63,884 nt of DNA from a virus: IMG/VR virus record IMGVR_UViG_3300025132_000031, positions 1 to 63,884 of that record; one strand, written 5' to 3'. The translations under genes were made by a program, and so were the position numbers. The notes under the pieces were generated by a model, which saw nothing but the letters and a program-made list of their open reading frames with translations, was not told the DNA's origin and ran no database searches. Shown piece after piece: positions 48,419 through 57,036 of this stretch (within the stretch, counting starts at the first letter, position 1; each line of letters begins with the position of its first letter).

Positions 48419-48592
48419 TTAAGTTGGGTAATAAGCTGGTACCAAAGTTCCTCGGTCATCATCGTCGTCATCATCATCCTTAAATGGTAATTCACCAAGC
48501 ATAAGAATGCTCACAATGAATACGGAAATAACAGGTAGGAAAGGAAATAAGAAAGCTAATTGAATCGTTGACGGGTCAGCTAGTTCGTTCAT
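48419..48592 (-). CDS. 57-aa membrane protein with eight consecutive Asp
   Basis: ATG at 48592, TAA at 48419-48421. One membrane helix (IQLAFLFPFLPVISVFIVSI), then ELPFKDDDDDDDDRG and a short polar tail. Small acidic-tailed membrane proteins of this kind are seen in cyanophages. Function unknown. Confidence 0.62.
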   Translation of the reverse strand: MNELADPSTIQLAFLFPFLPVISVFIVSILMLGELPFKDDDDDDDDRGTLVPAYYPT

Positions 48593-48764
48593 GAGCATTA
48601 GATAGTTTGTTGTAAGCCTTTTGAGCCTTTTTAATAATTTTACGAGCCTCTTCTCGAGACATACACTTTTCTGCTTTTCTAGCCAGTCGTATTAATTTAT
48701 GATGCTGTTTATTCGTCGTAGTCGTAGATTTCTGAAAGTCCATAAAGTCCGGCAAGTCCTCCAA
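48576..48764 (-). CDS. 62-aa basic helical protein
   Basis: Basic, helical (HHKLIRLARKAEKCMSREEA, KIIKKAQKAYNKL). Overlaps the preceding virion-like gene by 56 bases and the next start by 17. Family not recognised. Confidence 0.5.
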   Translation of the reverse strand: MEDLPDFMDFQKSTTTTNKQHHKLIRLARKAEKCMSREEARKIIKKAQKAYNKLSNAHERTS

Positions 48765-49989
48765 GTAAGCTAGCTGCTGTATGACCTGGTCCCCATCTCA
48801 TCGCATTACGACGATTCCTTGAACCGAAGTTCTTAGGAGTATCTACAGGTGGATCAATTCCAGGTTCAGTAGAAGCAGTAGACTGACCTGTTGGTCCTGC
48901 AGCAACATTAGATTGAGGAGCTGTTCCCGCTAGATACTTTTGGTATTCAGGAATATCTATATTACCACTTGGTGTCAAATTATAAGGAGCAGCTTCACGA
49001 GCTGGTCTTACTACATTATTAACTCCAAAATTTCCTGTTAAGTAAGGATCTGCGGATTCAGCAGCTTGAGCAGTTAAAGCTCTCCTAAGATCTGTCATCT
49101 CAGTATCTACTGCTCTTGCAGGATCTTGTCCTACTTTCATGCGAGCTAGCTTCTTCGAATCAAGATCACTTAGACCTAATTTCCTCCCTTCCAAATAAGC
49201 AGCATTCCAATCTTCATCACGTAATGCCGTATTGATGGATCCACCTGTGCCATATCTAGAAGCAGGATATCCTGATGGTGTTCTGTCTGAAACCATCCTT
49301 GAATCTCCTCCAACCAAGTACTGAGCCATCTCAGGAGAATTTCTGAAAGCTGCTAAAGCTTGTTCATCCTTTTGAGTTAATGCTCCAGCAGCCAGTAACT
49401 TGCTTGCATCATCATATTGGTAAACATCTCGCATATCTCTATCAACAAATACACCACGAGGGATGTTTGGTCCGATCTCAACCGATTTTCCTCGATACTC
49501 CTTAGGAAAGTCGCCAGGAGAACCACCCTCTGGCACTAGTAAATCATCACTAAAATATTCACGAAGAGCATTAGTCGTGGAACCATCTAGGTCTAATTCT
49601 CCTTGCGTTACCAGTCCTGCCATGCTCTTAGCTAAATTAGCCTTAGCAATATCAGCCTGATATAGCAGATTCTGTACTCCTTCTCCTGCTCCAGAAATAA
49701 GCCTTCCAGATCCTTCTCTTAATTTGTCGAGCCTAGCCCTAGCAGCAGCAACTGCTATGGAATGTCTATCCATCCTCTCAGGTATGGATCGAACTAACGC
49801 TTCAACTCTAGGTGCACTCCAATTGTATGTAGTACCTACATCTCTAACTGCCTTTCTGATAACCATGGCAGCACCTCTTTCGCCTGTCTTGGCTAGGTTC
49901 CACAAGGAATCTACAGTTCCACCTTTAGATTCAACTGTATCTCTCAGGGCGTTAAAAAACTGATTGAAATCTTCTGATCCTTGGCTCAT
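48709..49989 (-). CDS. large hypothetical virion-type protein
   Basis: 426 residues, mostly helical in the first half with Ala/Arg/Glu-rich stretches (RHSIAVAAARARLDKLREGS), polar in the middle, and a C-terminal Gly/Ala hydrophobic segment (ASLLGGLAGLYGLSEIY). Resembles left-operon proteins in composition. No motif recognised. Confidence 0.66.
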   Translation of the reverse strand: MSQGSEDFNQFFNALRDTVESKGGTVDSLWNLAKTGERGAAMVIRKAVRDVGTTYNWSAPRVEALVRSIPERMDRHSIAVAAARARLDKLREGSGRLISGAGEGVQNLLYQADIAKANLAKSMAGLVTQGELDLDGSTTNALREYFSDDLLVPEGGSPGDFPKEYRGKSVEIGPNIPRGVFVDRDMRDVYQYDDASKLLAAGALTQKDEQALAAFRNSPEMAQYLVGGDSRMVSDRTPSGYPASRYGTGGSINTALRDEDWNAAYLEGRKLGLSDLDSKKLARMKVGQDPARAVDTEMTDLRRALTAQAAESADPYLTGNFGVNNVVRPAREAAPYNLTPSGNIDIPEYQKYLAGTAPQSNVAAGPTGQSTASTEPGIDPPVDTPKNFGSRNRRNAMRWGPGHTAASLLGGLAGLYGLSEIYDYDE

Positions 49990-49991
49990 GA

Positions 49992-50321
49992 TTAAAACGT
50001 TGGCAAAGATGGACCGCCTAAGATTCGCTTAATTGTCTCTACCTCGTTCATATTGTCATTAGCTCTGATCTTGTTATAAATTTTGGCAGCTTTATTAGCT
50101 CCTTTATGTCCCCCACCAATATCGAAACTAGGGTTAGCCGCCATAATCCAATCCTTACCTGGAGGCATAGGATTAGGGTATCCAGGCCAAGGTGGTCCTC
50201 CTGGTACTACTGGAGGAGAATCAGGTCTCTTTTCTGCAAACAATCCAGCATCGCCATAGATAGGCTTTGGAGGAAAACTCTGTAGAAATCCAATAATGTT
50301 TCTATCGCCTGCGAATAACAT
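49992..50321 (-). CDS. FAGD-motif small protein
   Basis: 109 residues starting MLFAGDRNIIGFLQSFPPKP, an N-terminal variant of the shared AGD motif. The middle is Pro/Gly-rich (GGPPWPGYPNPMPPG), the C terminus helical. Two bases before the next gene. Family not recognised. Confidence 0.62.
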   Translation of the reverse strand: MLFAGDRNIIGFLQSFPPKPIYGDAGLFAEKRPDSPPVVPGGPPWPGYPNPMPPGKDWIMAANPSFDIGGGHKGANKAAKIYNKIRANDNMNEVETIKRILGGPSLPTF

Positions 50322-50327
50322 GATTAA

Positions 50328-50813
50328 TTAGAAAGTATTAGAGAAGCCTGCTTGCCCCCCAAAGCCGCCTCCATGACGACCATCCTGTTTGTAGTCTACC
50401 CCTAGATTCCAGTTAAACCCTTTAGGAGCCTGTCTTCCTATGCCTACTTGAGCATTGACCGATCCTGGGTTGTCGTAATTAAATGTGCCAAATTGATCTT
50501 GGCCCTGACCGCTGAACGGGAAGTTAACGTCTAATCCTCCGGAGGCGTTAATATTTTTTTGCTTATTTATAGGTACTTGCACTGAACCTTTAGCCCCATA
50601 TATTCCCTCTTGATCTACTTTTAGTGTCCCCGCTGCAAAGGCACCGAAATCAGGAGTGGAGCCTTGAATAGGCATATTAGTTCCTTGGTAGTTATCAAAG
50701 GTATTACCAAGAGCATTGATAGCCATGTTATTAGCTTTTTGATTCTCTAGCAATCCCAACACTCTCGGGTCACCAGCCATTCTACCTGCCTGATTAGCTC
50801 CTGAATTCGACAC
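50328..50813 (-). CDS. RMAGD-motif beta-rich protein
   Basis: 161 residues. Near the N terminus GRMAGDPRVLGLLENQ is the clearest copy of the shared motif on the right side of the window. The rest is Gly/Asn-rich beta-like sequence (GLDVNFPFSGQGQDQFGTFN, GIGRQAPKGFNWNLGVDY), perhaps a small beta-barrel. Family not recognised. Confidence 0.64.
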   Translation of the reverse strand: MSNSGANQAGRMAGDPRVLGLLENQKANNMAINALGNTFDNYQGTNMPIQGSTPDFGAFAAGTLKVDQEGIYGAKGSVQVPINKQKNINASGGLDVNFPFSGQGQDQFGTFNYDNPGSVNAQVGIGRQAPKGFNWNLGVDYKQDGRHGGGFGGQAGFSNTF

Positions 50814-50841
50814 AAAAAAACCAATCTAGTATTTCACTATT

Positions 50842-51579
50842 CTAGTCTGGTTCTTCTTTTGGAGGTTTACCAAATGACAAGAACGTATCTGATGAATAAA
50901 AATAACCTTGTTCATCCTGAATACTTGTCGGTTTCACAAATTCCGTAGGATCAGGAGGAAGGAAATGACACCAACCAGTAGCGATATATTTTGTTTCAGT
51001 AGGACTAACAATACCTCTATGAGTATACGTCCAATCGGGAGGCCAAATAACTGTCGAACCTTTTACGGCTTTCGTTTGATAATTCTGATGCAGCCATTCC
51101 GTGCCTCCTCCATCTTGCACATCGTTGAGATACGTCATAAATACTAAATATCTCGTGACAGTAGAACGACTCATTGTTGTTCTTTCTGAATGCCAACGAT
51201 AAAAACCTTCCCCCGGTTCATACTTTTGAATATTAAAAAAATCCCAAGCAGAATTACCCCAAGGTTGACATCCTTTGCTTACCCAAGGGAACTTAATTTC
51301 GTATTCATCTAAAACTTTATTTAAGGCATTATTATATCTTTCAATTCTTTCATCTTCCAAGTAGTGAGGAACAGACAAATCTGTAGAACGCTTCATACTA
51401 TGATCGAGACATAATTCTTTATTTGCTTTCGTTTTCCCCTCGGATTTTACCCCATGAAATGTTCCAAATTTTTTACTTTCCCATTGAAGATTTCCTGAAG
51501 GATGCTCTTCAAAGAAATCAATTAATCCATCACAAATCTCAACATCTATTTGACTGCTATAAATGAAATCTTTACTCAT
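50842..51579 (-). CDS. 2OG-Fe(II) oxygenase (prolyl-4-hydroxylase type)
   Basis: 245 residues from ATG 51579, whose ATGAGTAA overlaps the upstream stop. WHSERTTM with His130 and Glu132 (HxE rather than HxD), then KGSTVIWPPDWTYTHRG (His187) and TKYIATGW (Lys197) form the metal and 2-oxoglutarate sites. Such phage enzymes hydroxylate proteins or other substrates. First of two overlapping oxygenase genes. Confidence 0.82.
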   Translation of the reverse strand: MSKDFIYSSQIDVEICDGLIDFFEEHPSGNLQWESKKFGTFHGVKSEGKTKANKELCLDHSMKRSTDLSVPHYLEDERIERYNNALNKVLDEYEIKFPWVSKGCQPWGNSAWDFFNIQKYEPGEGFYRWHSERTTMSRSTVTRYLVFMTYLNDVQDGGGTEWLHQNYQTKAVKGSTVIWPPDWTYTHRGIVSPTETKYIATGWCHFLPPDPTEFVKPTSIQDEQGYFYSSDTFLSFGKPPKEEPD

Positions 51580-52234
51580 TTTTTCCATAATTAAATGATG
51601 CACTTATACGAGGCGTTTTTTCTGAATTACGAGTAACTCCATGTGATAAATAAGAAGGAAAGAGTATCAAAGTTCCTTCTTGAATTGGTAATGCTTCTCC
51701 TACATAGATTCTGTCCATAGGCTGCATTCCTATAGTCCCATCGTGATGAAATGGTACTGGTGAATCTATATAAAATGAGCCTGAACGTTTTTTACTTTCT
51801 TTTGGTAATTGATAGTAATAAACTCCTGATATTAAATGTGGTCTATGCTCATGTGTATGAGCATAATCTCCTTCGTTAAAACGACTCAGCCATGAAGAAT
51901 GATATCTCAAGTTCCTTGTTGTTTCTATTGGATGAAGATCAGAATTAACCGACATCGCAAAGCTTAAAATTTCTTGTTCAACAATATTAGGTAAAATGCT
52001 CAGTTCTTGAAATAAGTCAGGAGGAATGATGTCTGTGTCATTCTTGGTCATACTATTCATTGCAGTTGCAGAGACCTCGTGTGTCTTGCCCCAATCTTCC
52101 ATGTATTGAAACGTTGCTTGAGACTCTATAAATTCACTTAATTCTGCCTGTATTTCATTAAAGAGTTGATGTTCTCGCAAGGATATGACACCTATATGAG
52201 TAGGAAAACATGCGTGAAATTCATCTTGTTGCAT
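51572..52234 (-). CDS. 2OG-Fe(II) oxygenase of cyanophage type
   Basis: 220 residues from ATG 52234. YAHTHEHRPHLISGVYYYQL (His126-130), PFHHDGTIGM, LFPSYLSHGVTRN (His198) and RISASFN (Arg209) match the family of T4-like cyanophage oxygenases. Starts directly after a terminator. Likely acts on a host or virion protein; substrate unknown. Confidence 0.9.
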   Translation of the reverse strand: MQQDEFHACFPTHIGVISLREHQLFNEIQAELSEFIESQATFQYMEDWGKTHEVSATAMNSMTKNDTDIIPPDLFQELSILPNIVEQEILSFAMSVNSDLHPIETTRNLRYHSSWLSRFNEGDYAHTHEHRPHLISGVYYYQLPKESKKRSGSFYIDSPVPFHHDGTIGMQPMDRIYVGEALPIQEGTLILFPSYLSHGVTRNSEKTPRISASFNYGKNE

Positions 52235-52267
52235 AAAAAAACCGCCCATACCACTACAGTATGGACG
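52235..52267 (-). terminator. terminator of the 52288-52659 gene
   Basis: On the minus strand CCATAC pairs with GTATGG around TGTAGTG, then GCGGTTTTTT. The T-run touches the start codon of the oxygenase at 52234. Confidence 0.78.
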
Positions 52268-52287
52268 ATCTTTAATAAAAAATCTAT

Positions 52288-52659
52288 TTAGAAGTTGTAC
52301 TTAATACCTAGCTTGCCACCTGTTGCAAAATCTTCTTTCTCTTCACCTGTAAGGAAAGAAAGTTCACCATATACATCAGTAGCTTCAGTAAGAGCAACAC
52401 TTGCACCTGCTTTACCAGATATACGAGTTTCAGTATCTGCATCCTTAACAGCTACGAATGCTGGGCCACCTTGAACGTAGTAAGAGAGCTTACCAGTATC
52501 ATTCGAACCTGCGTATCCTACGTGTACGTCTGTAGTTGCATTTGTATACTTTTTATCTGTCCAATTCGCATTGGTTTCAGCATTAATGTAAGGTCCAGCA
52601 ATTGAGGCTGGGACAGAGATGATTGCTAAGGCAGCAGCACCGTAAAGAGTTCTTAACAC
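52288..52659 (-). CDS. outer-membrane beta-barrel-like exported protein
   Basis: 123 residues. Signal peptide MLRTLYGAAALAIISVPASI with AGP, then alternating strands (GKLSYYVQGGPAFVAV, ETRISGKAGASVALTEA) and the C-terminal LGIKYNF, a typical barrel-ending aromatic. It resembles a small outer-membrane or OmpA-like barrel. It carries its own terminator. Role unknown. Confidence 0.7.
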   Translation of the reverse strand: MLRTLYGAAALAIISVPASIAGPYINAETNANWTDKKYTNATTDVHVGYAGSNDTGKLSYYVQGGPAFVAVKDADTETRISGKAGASVALTEATDVYGELSFLTGEEKEDFATGGKLGIKYNF

Positions 52660-52713
52660 AGAATTAAAAATTTTTAATAACAGTTTCCATTTTATACACG
52701 ATTTGTAGTATTT

Positions 52714-52923
52714 TTACTCAGTTTGTGCCACTATCTGAGCCTTATCAATAGGACATGGCTCATAATAGTCGCTTTTATATTCACGACCTGACACTTCCCC
52801 TAGGTTTTCCTCAATGTTTTTTGTCGTTAATTCACACGCATTACACGCAACACCAATCACTTCTTCGCTGACGACACCATCAGCAGAGATTCTGAAACGT
52901 ACAGTTGTTTGAGTCAAGGCCAT
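52714..52923 (-). CDS. DUF2997 family protein
   Basis: 69 residues. TTVRFRISADGVVSEEVIGV, ACNACELTTKNIEENLGEV, REYKSDYYEPC fit DUF2997, a small cyanobacterial family of unknown function with a conserved acidic beta-alpha layout. Suggests a host-derived gene. Confidence 0.7.
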   Translation of the reverse strand: MALTQTTVRFRISADGVVSEEVIGVACNACELTTKNIEENLGEVSGREYKSDYYEPCPIDKAQIVAQTE

Positions 52924-52974
52924 TCATATCAGCTTAATTCATTTGTATCCTTAATTTTTCAATTTGAAAAGGGA

Positions 52975-53178
52975 TTAAACCTTAAATTCTTTTTCCAAGA
53001 TCGGCCTTAATTCTGCGGCGGGAGGAAAATGCCTAAGCAACGTCTGAGCTTCACGCCTGACTTCTCTTGGAATCCTTGGCTCTTCTTTTGGATTCGTTAG
53101 TCTCAGCAAAAAATCACGAGCCGAAATAATTGCATCAACCTTTTTAGAAGGAGGACTAAGCGGCTGTCTGAGTTTCAT
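52975..53178 (-). CDS. BPSL0761-like small protein
   Basis: 67 residues from ATG 53178 (a longer upstream start adds a hydrophobic lead that looks like a shadow). ARDFLLRLTNPKEEPRIPRE then VRREAQTLLRHFPPA fit the small BPSL0761-like family. Overlaps the upstream gene by 23 bases. Function unknown. Confidence 0.58.
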   Translation of the reverse strand: MKLRQPLSPPSKKVDAIISARDFLLRLTNPKEEPRIPREVRREAQTLLRHFPPAAELRPILEKEFKV

Positions 53179-53476
53179 TATCACTCTCTTTGTTGTCACT
53201 GCTATCTTGAACAGGATCAAAATCAAGACGTACAGGATGTGCTGTATTGAATGCACGAATTTGTGCCTGAGTTTTTTCGTCATGCCATAATTCCACTTGA
53301 CGTTCGATTTCTTTCATTCCAACATGTTTTGCATATGTTTCAGCTAAACCTGTATATGTATTACGTAAAGGAATAGGAGCTTCATCTCTCCTATACAGTT
53401 CATACAAATAGCTCATGAAGTCAGATCTATTCTGATTGTTTCTTACCCTCTGCAATGGGGTCATCGTGTCTGACAT
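53156..53476 (-). CDS. hypothetical protein
   Basis: 106 residues, helical (MSYLYELYRRDEAPIPL, MKEIERQVELWHDEK) with an acidic disordered tail. Overlaps the upstream oxygenase by 50 bases. Family not recognised. Confidence 0.6.
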   Translation of the reverse strand: MSDTMTPLQRVRNNQNRSDFMSYLYELYRRDEAPIPLRNTYTGLAETYAKHVGMKEIERQVELWHDEKTQAQIRAFNTAHPVRLDFDPVQDSSDNKESDNETQTAA

Positions 53477-54149
53477 TTTTATCTTTAGGACTTCTCAAAG
53501 AATAGCTATCATTATTCTCTAAATCAAGGATCTGCGAATCACCTCTTCCATAAGGAGGTATGGGAACAATATTGAAGGCTAGGGATTCTCTTGTTTTCTC
53601 TGAGCGATGCATAGCAATTTTATGCATTAAGTAACTTGGGAACAGAATTAATCTTTGATGTTCAGGAGGGATAGTCCATAAATCTGCTGTTTCCAATGGA
53701 ATCTTTCCATGTACGTCGTAATCTGTCTCCATCTTGTAGCTGCCATGGTATTGCAAAGGACTGGCAACTTCAAAGCCAGCAGCATCGTCATCATATTCAC
53801 CATAATAAAAAACGCCGCTATAAAACGAATTACGATGATTATGCCATTGAGAATCTTGGTCACTATTCGTTTTAGTAATCCAAGAAGTAGTTATTTTCCA
53901 GTCATTACCGGTTTCTCCTGTTCGGTATTTGAAGACTTCAAGATTAATTAACTTGAAAACTTCAAGCAAAGATTCTCGAATTGCAGGCATAGAATCTAAA
54001 ACTTGTATTGATTGTTGAATATTTTTTTCAGTTTCATATTTAGTAGCCTTAATTGCTTCATGAGATTTCCCCTGCAATAACGTCACGTCAATATCTAACT
54101 TTGCAATAAAGACATTAGAAGCGAACAAAGGTAATACATCTATCTCCAT
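53427..54149 (-). CDS. 2OG-Fe(II) oxygenase of cyanophage type
   Basis: 240 residues from ATG 54149, which overlaps the preceding stop by one base. WHNHRNSFYSGVFYYGEYDD (His103 and His105) and LFPSYLMHKIAMHRSEKTRE (metal His and the 2OG Arg) identify the family, as in the 51572-52234 gene. The C-terminal tail is charged and extra. Likely modifies a protein substrate. Confidence 0.87.
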   Translation of the reverse strand: MEIDVLPLFASNVFIAKLDIDVTLLQGKSHEAIKATKYETEKNIQQSIQVLDSMPAIRESLLEVFKLINLEVFKYRTGETGNDWKITTSWITKTNSDQDSQWHNHRNSFYSGVFYYGEYDDDAAGFEVASPLQYHGSYKMETDYDVHGKIPLETADLWTIPPEHQRLILFPSYLMHKIAMHRSEKTRESLAFNIVPIPPYGRGDSQILDLENNDSYSLRSPKDKNVRHDDPIAEGKKQSE

Positions 54150-54781
54150 TAATACAACTCCTTGTGGTAAGGACAATTCTTGGACGGTACGTAATTAATA
54201 TTGACAACAAATCTAGCAAAAGTATCACTAGTTGATGAGCCACAGTGCTCATGTTTATTATTAAAAATTGCCAATCTATTTGCTTGACTCATTATTTTTT
54301 CACCTGGCTCACCATTCTCATCTTTCAATCGAGTATATCCATCACATGTATTGAGGTAAAAAACAGCATTAAACATTGAATCAAACGCCCCTTTTCCATC
54401 CTCATCTACACGATCTTGGTGATAGTGTCCTTCTACCACTTTTCCTTCTGTATGAAAATTCACATTCGCTTTAATTCGAATCGTAGCTAACGGATTTAAG
54501 ATAGTAAACAATTGAGACATAACAGGCCGCAACAGATCCAACCTGCAGTTAAAATCCATTCCATTATGTCCGTAAGGATTGGGATAAAAAATATGCTGAT
54601 ATAAATCGTCAAAAAGAGAACAACTTCCTTGATAATTATTTACTGCAGGCGTTTCTCCTTTTATGGGATCATAGACAATCATATCTAATTTCCATGTAGC
54701 TAAAGGAGACATGAAAAACTCCTGAAATGGAGTAAACACTTCAGGAGTTACAACGTTATCAAAGACTAAATAATTAGCCAT
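54149..54781 (-). CDS. 2OG-Fe(II) oxygenase-like protein
   Basis: 210 residues from ATG 54781 (GGAAAAA lies just upstream as a ribosome-binding site). GHYHQDRVDE with His121 and Asp123, AIFNNKHEHCGSS (His177 or His179) and FARFVVNINYV (Arg190) fit a double-stranded beta-helix oxygenase with an HxD site. Coupled to the next oxygenase gene. Confidence 0.82.
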   Translation of the reverse strand: MANYLVFDNVVTPEVFTPFQEFFMSPLATWKLDMIVYDPIKGETPAVNNYQGSCSLFDDLYQHIFYPNPYGHNGMDFNCRLDLLRPVMSQLFTILNPLATIRIKANVNFHTEGKVVEGHYHQDRVDEDGKGAFDSMFNAVFYLNTCDGYTRLKDENGEPGEKIMSQANRLAIFNNKHEHCGSSTSDTFARFVVNINYVPSKNCPYHKELY

Positions 54782-54802
54782 TTTTTCCACATACTATACC
54801 AT

Positions 54803-55294
54803 TCAACCGACTCCGGGAGGTACCTTATCTAATTGGTGAATTGTTGTGAGTTTAGTGATTGTCGCATCAGTCAAAATCCCTTCGGCTTTTAGATTGGCCA
54901 AGACATCCTTCCCTTGTTCATTTTGTGCATGATCTAATAACCATACATCTCCAGAATTTTGGAATATGTCTTCGAGATCGTTAACAGTATCGCTTGTCCC
55001 TGCTTTAACTGCAGCTTTGTAAGCTGTTCGTTCTGCACGAGTCATCTCTAAAAAGAAAAGAGATTTGGTGACACATTGAGTATGCACCATCGAATTCGTG
55101 TCAGGAGTAGGTTCTGGGATATCTGCAGGGGCTTCCCACTTCGATCCGTTTTTAACCCATCCTGGTTTAGCCGAAGCAGAGACAGAAACGAAGAGCTTTG
55201 CTAAATCCTCATGAAACTGTTTAGTAGGATCAGATGAGACTTGAGTGATAGTCTCTTTACCATCAATAGTCTCTACTAGTCCGTAATTAGCCAT
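54803..55294 (-). CDS. small protein paired with the Gly-rich adhesin (paralogue B)
   Basis: 163 residues. ANYGLVETIDGKETITQVSS then a helical C-terminal half (MTRAERTAYKAAVKAGTSDT, LANLKAEGILTDATITKL) parallels the protein at 56596-57024 in position and layout. Each follows a Gly-rich adhesin gene on the minus strand, suggesting a fibre-associated or chaperone role. Confidence 0.62.
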   Translation of the reverse strand: MANYGLVETIDGKETITQVSSDPTKQFHEDLAKLFVSVSASAKPGWVKNGSKWEAPADIPEPTPDTNSMVHTQCVTKSLFFLEMTRAERTAYKAAVKAGTSDTVNDLEDIFQNSGDVWLLDHAQNEQGKDVLANLKAEGILTDATITKLTTIHQLDKVPPGVG

Positions 55295-55317
55295 AATAGA
55301 AATCCTTTATTGTTATT

Positions 55318-56592
55318 TTAAGCTATTGCATATGTAATAACAATTAGGCCATTTCCGCCCATTTCCCATCCATAGTGATGATGTCCGGGGTTGCCATCAT
55401 AACCGCTACTTCCAGCACCGCCACCACAACCTCCGTTTGAGCCTTGTTGATATTGAGCTGCTCCTCCTCCTCCTCCTAGAACTCCTCCGTTACCGGCAAT
55501 AGCTCCTCTCGTGTCATTACTACTGTCGTAAGTACCAACAGCACCACCACCAGCTCCAGGTCCGCCACATCCAGCATTACTAGGCCAACAAGCGCTACTA
55601 AATCTTCCGGCACAGGAACCGCCTCCTCCGCCTCCGCCTAGCATGAGCATGTTAGGATCCCAAATTGCACCACCTTTACCATCTGCAGCATATGCTTCGG
55701 ATGGACGAGCACTGTCGTTACTGGAATACCAATTCTTTGTAGCACCTCTTCCGCCTGCCCCGAACAGACCTGCTCCTCCTGGTCCGCCACGAGTTCTTTC
55801 GCCAGTGCCATCGTAAGGGCCGCTTCCATTTCCAGCAGTACCAGCTCCTCCTGGAGGACTCCAAGTAGTATGCGGTCTACTACCGTTGAATTTTATAGAA
55901 GCTCCGGAACCTGCTGTGTAGCTAACTCCACGTCCACCCATGAATCCATCTCTTTGTCCATCTGGGGCAGGAGCTGAAGCTCCACCGCCACCGAATCCAG
56001 AACCTGGGTTTTGACTACCTTCTCCACCCCATCCGCCTCGACGGTTGATATCTCCTCCTATACCAACACCTCCTTGGGCGTTTTGGTTATTCAAAGGGTT
56101 ACTATTTTCTCCTGTGGAATTTGGGTTGCCAGGAGGGTTACTAGAATATTCTCCATCATTACCTCCTGATGCAGAACAATGAGAACCAAAAGAGCTAGTA
56201 GTACCTCTAGAGTTGTAACTAGCATAGGATGGCACTCCTACAGTTACGGTTTCTGTGGAACCTAACGAAGAAATTGCAATTTCTTTGTAAGCCATTCCAC
56301 CACCACCACCACCATAACCATTACCACTACCACCACTACATCCACCATTTCCGCCTGGTCCCCACACCCAAACCCTTAGAGGAATGTCAGTATTAATATT
56401 GGAAGGCTTGGTCCATGTGTAGACACCGTCATAGAATCGGGTCCAACTGTTGTCCCACTTGTTTGTCACAAAGCTTGCGGAAGGGTCGGCCTTAGGCGAG
56501 CACCAATACTCAATTCTATTACGTGGGCCTGTGACTGTACCAGTAGCACCAGCATTAGCTGTAAAGCCTGGTGTTAATCCGAATCCTGTCAT
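55318..56592 (-). CDS. glycine-rich tail-fibre/adhesin protein 1
   Basis: 424 residues. N-terminal part is ordinary (FVTNKWDNSWTRFYDGVY), then long Gly/Ser/Asn-rich runs (GGSGNGYGGGGGGMAYK, FGGGGASAPAPDGQRDGF) as in phage receptor-binding adhesins and collagen-like glycine-rich fibre tips. A near twin lies at 57037-58251. Likely the distal, host-range-determining tail part. Confidence 0.82.
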   Translation of the reverse strand: MTGFGLTPGFTANAGATGTVTGPRNRIEYWCSPKADPSASFVTNKWDNSWTRFYDGVYTWTKPSNINTDIPLRVWVWGPGGNGGCSGGSGNGYGGGGGGMAYKEIAISSLGSTETVTVGVPSYASYNSRGTTSSFGSHCSASGGNDGEYSSNPPGNPNSTGENSNPLNNQNAQGGVGIGGDINRRGGWGGEGSQNPGSGFGGGGASAPAPDGQRDGFMGGRGVSYTAGSGASIKFNGSRPHTTWSPPGGAGTAGNGSGPYDGTGERTRGGPGGAGLFGAGGRGATKNWYSSNDSARPSEAYAADGKGGAIWDPNMLMLGGGGGGGSCAGRFSSACWPSNAGCGGPGAGGGAVGTYDSSNDTRGAIAGNGGVLGGGGGAAQYQQGSNGGCGGGAGSSGYDGNPGHHHYGWEMGGNGLIVITYAIA

Positions 56593-56595
56593 AAT

Positions 56596-57024
56596 TTATT
56601 TACCCCATGCATCAAGTTTAGCTTTACTATCTGCGCCTATGAATGACTTGGTGACGAAGTAGTCGATATCCGCCTTAACGTCGGTCGCTTCTAGATCATG
56701 TGGTCCACAATTAAACATATCCATGAAGTCTTCAACAGTTTCATCTGTTGCAGTTGCTGCCCTTAATGCTTTCCTTTCTGCTCCTGTAAGGCATTGATTG
56801 AAAGCTAACCTCTCAATATTCCTGTGTACTGTCCCTGCAACTACTGCTGCTGGGGCGGGTCTGTCAGAGTATTTGCCCTCACTATCCCGATCTTGATCCG
56901 TAGTTACAGAATCATCTACTTCAACATAATGCTTCGCAAGGTCTGCATGCATTACCGTTGCTGGATCGACGTCCAATGTCTCGGTAACATGTCCGGTGTC
57001 GTCATGGATTGCCCATTTTGCCAT
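56596..57024 (-). CDS. small protein paired with the Gly-rich adhesin (paralogue A)
   Basis: 142 residues. KWAIHDDTGHVTETLDVDPA, then a helical C terminus (LTGAERKALRAATATDETVE, ADIDYFVTKSFIGADSKAKL). Layout parallels the protein at 54803-55294, with each placed after an adhesin. Overlaps neither neighbour (3 and 12-base gaps). Confidence 0.62.
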   Translation of the reverse strand: MAKWAIHDDTGHVTETLDVDPATVMHADLAKHYVEVDDSVTTDQDRDSEGKYSDRPAPAAVVAGTVHRNIERLAFNQCLTGAERKALRAATATDETVEDFMDMFNCGPHDLEATDVKADIDYFVTKSFIGADSKAKLDAWGK

Positions 57025-57036
57025 CAGTTAATCCTC

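Noticed and set aside
48419-48592. Poly-Asp stretch considered as a frameshift or sequencing artefact
   Set aside because: Mixed GAT/GAC codons keep one frame across a complete small gene with its own start and stop.
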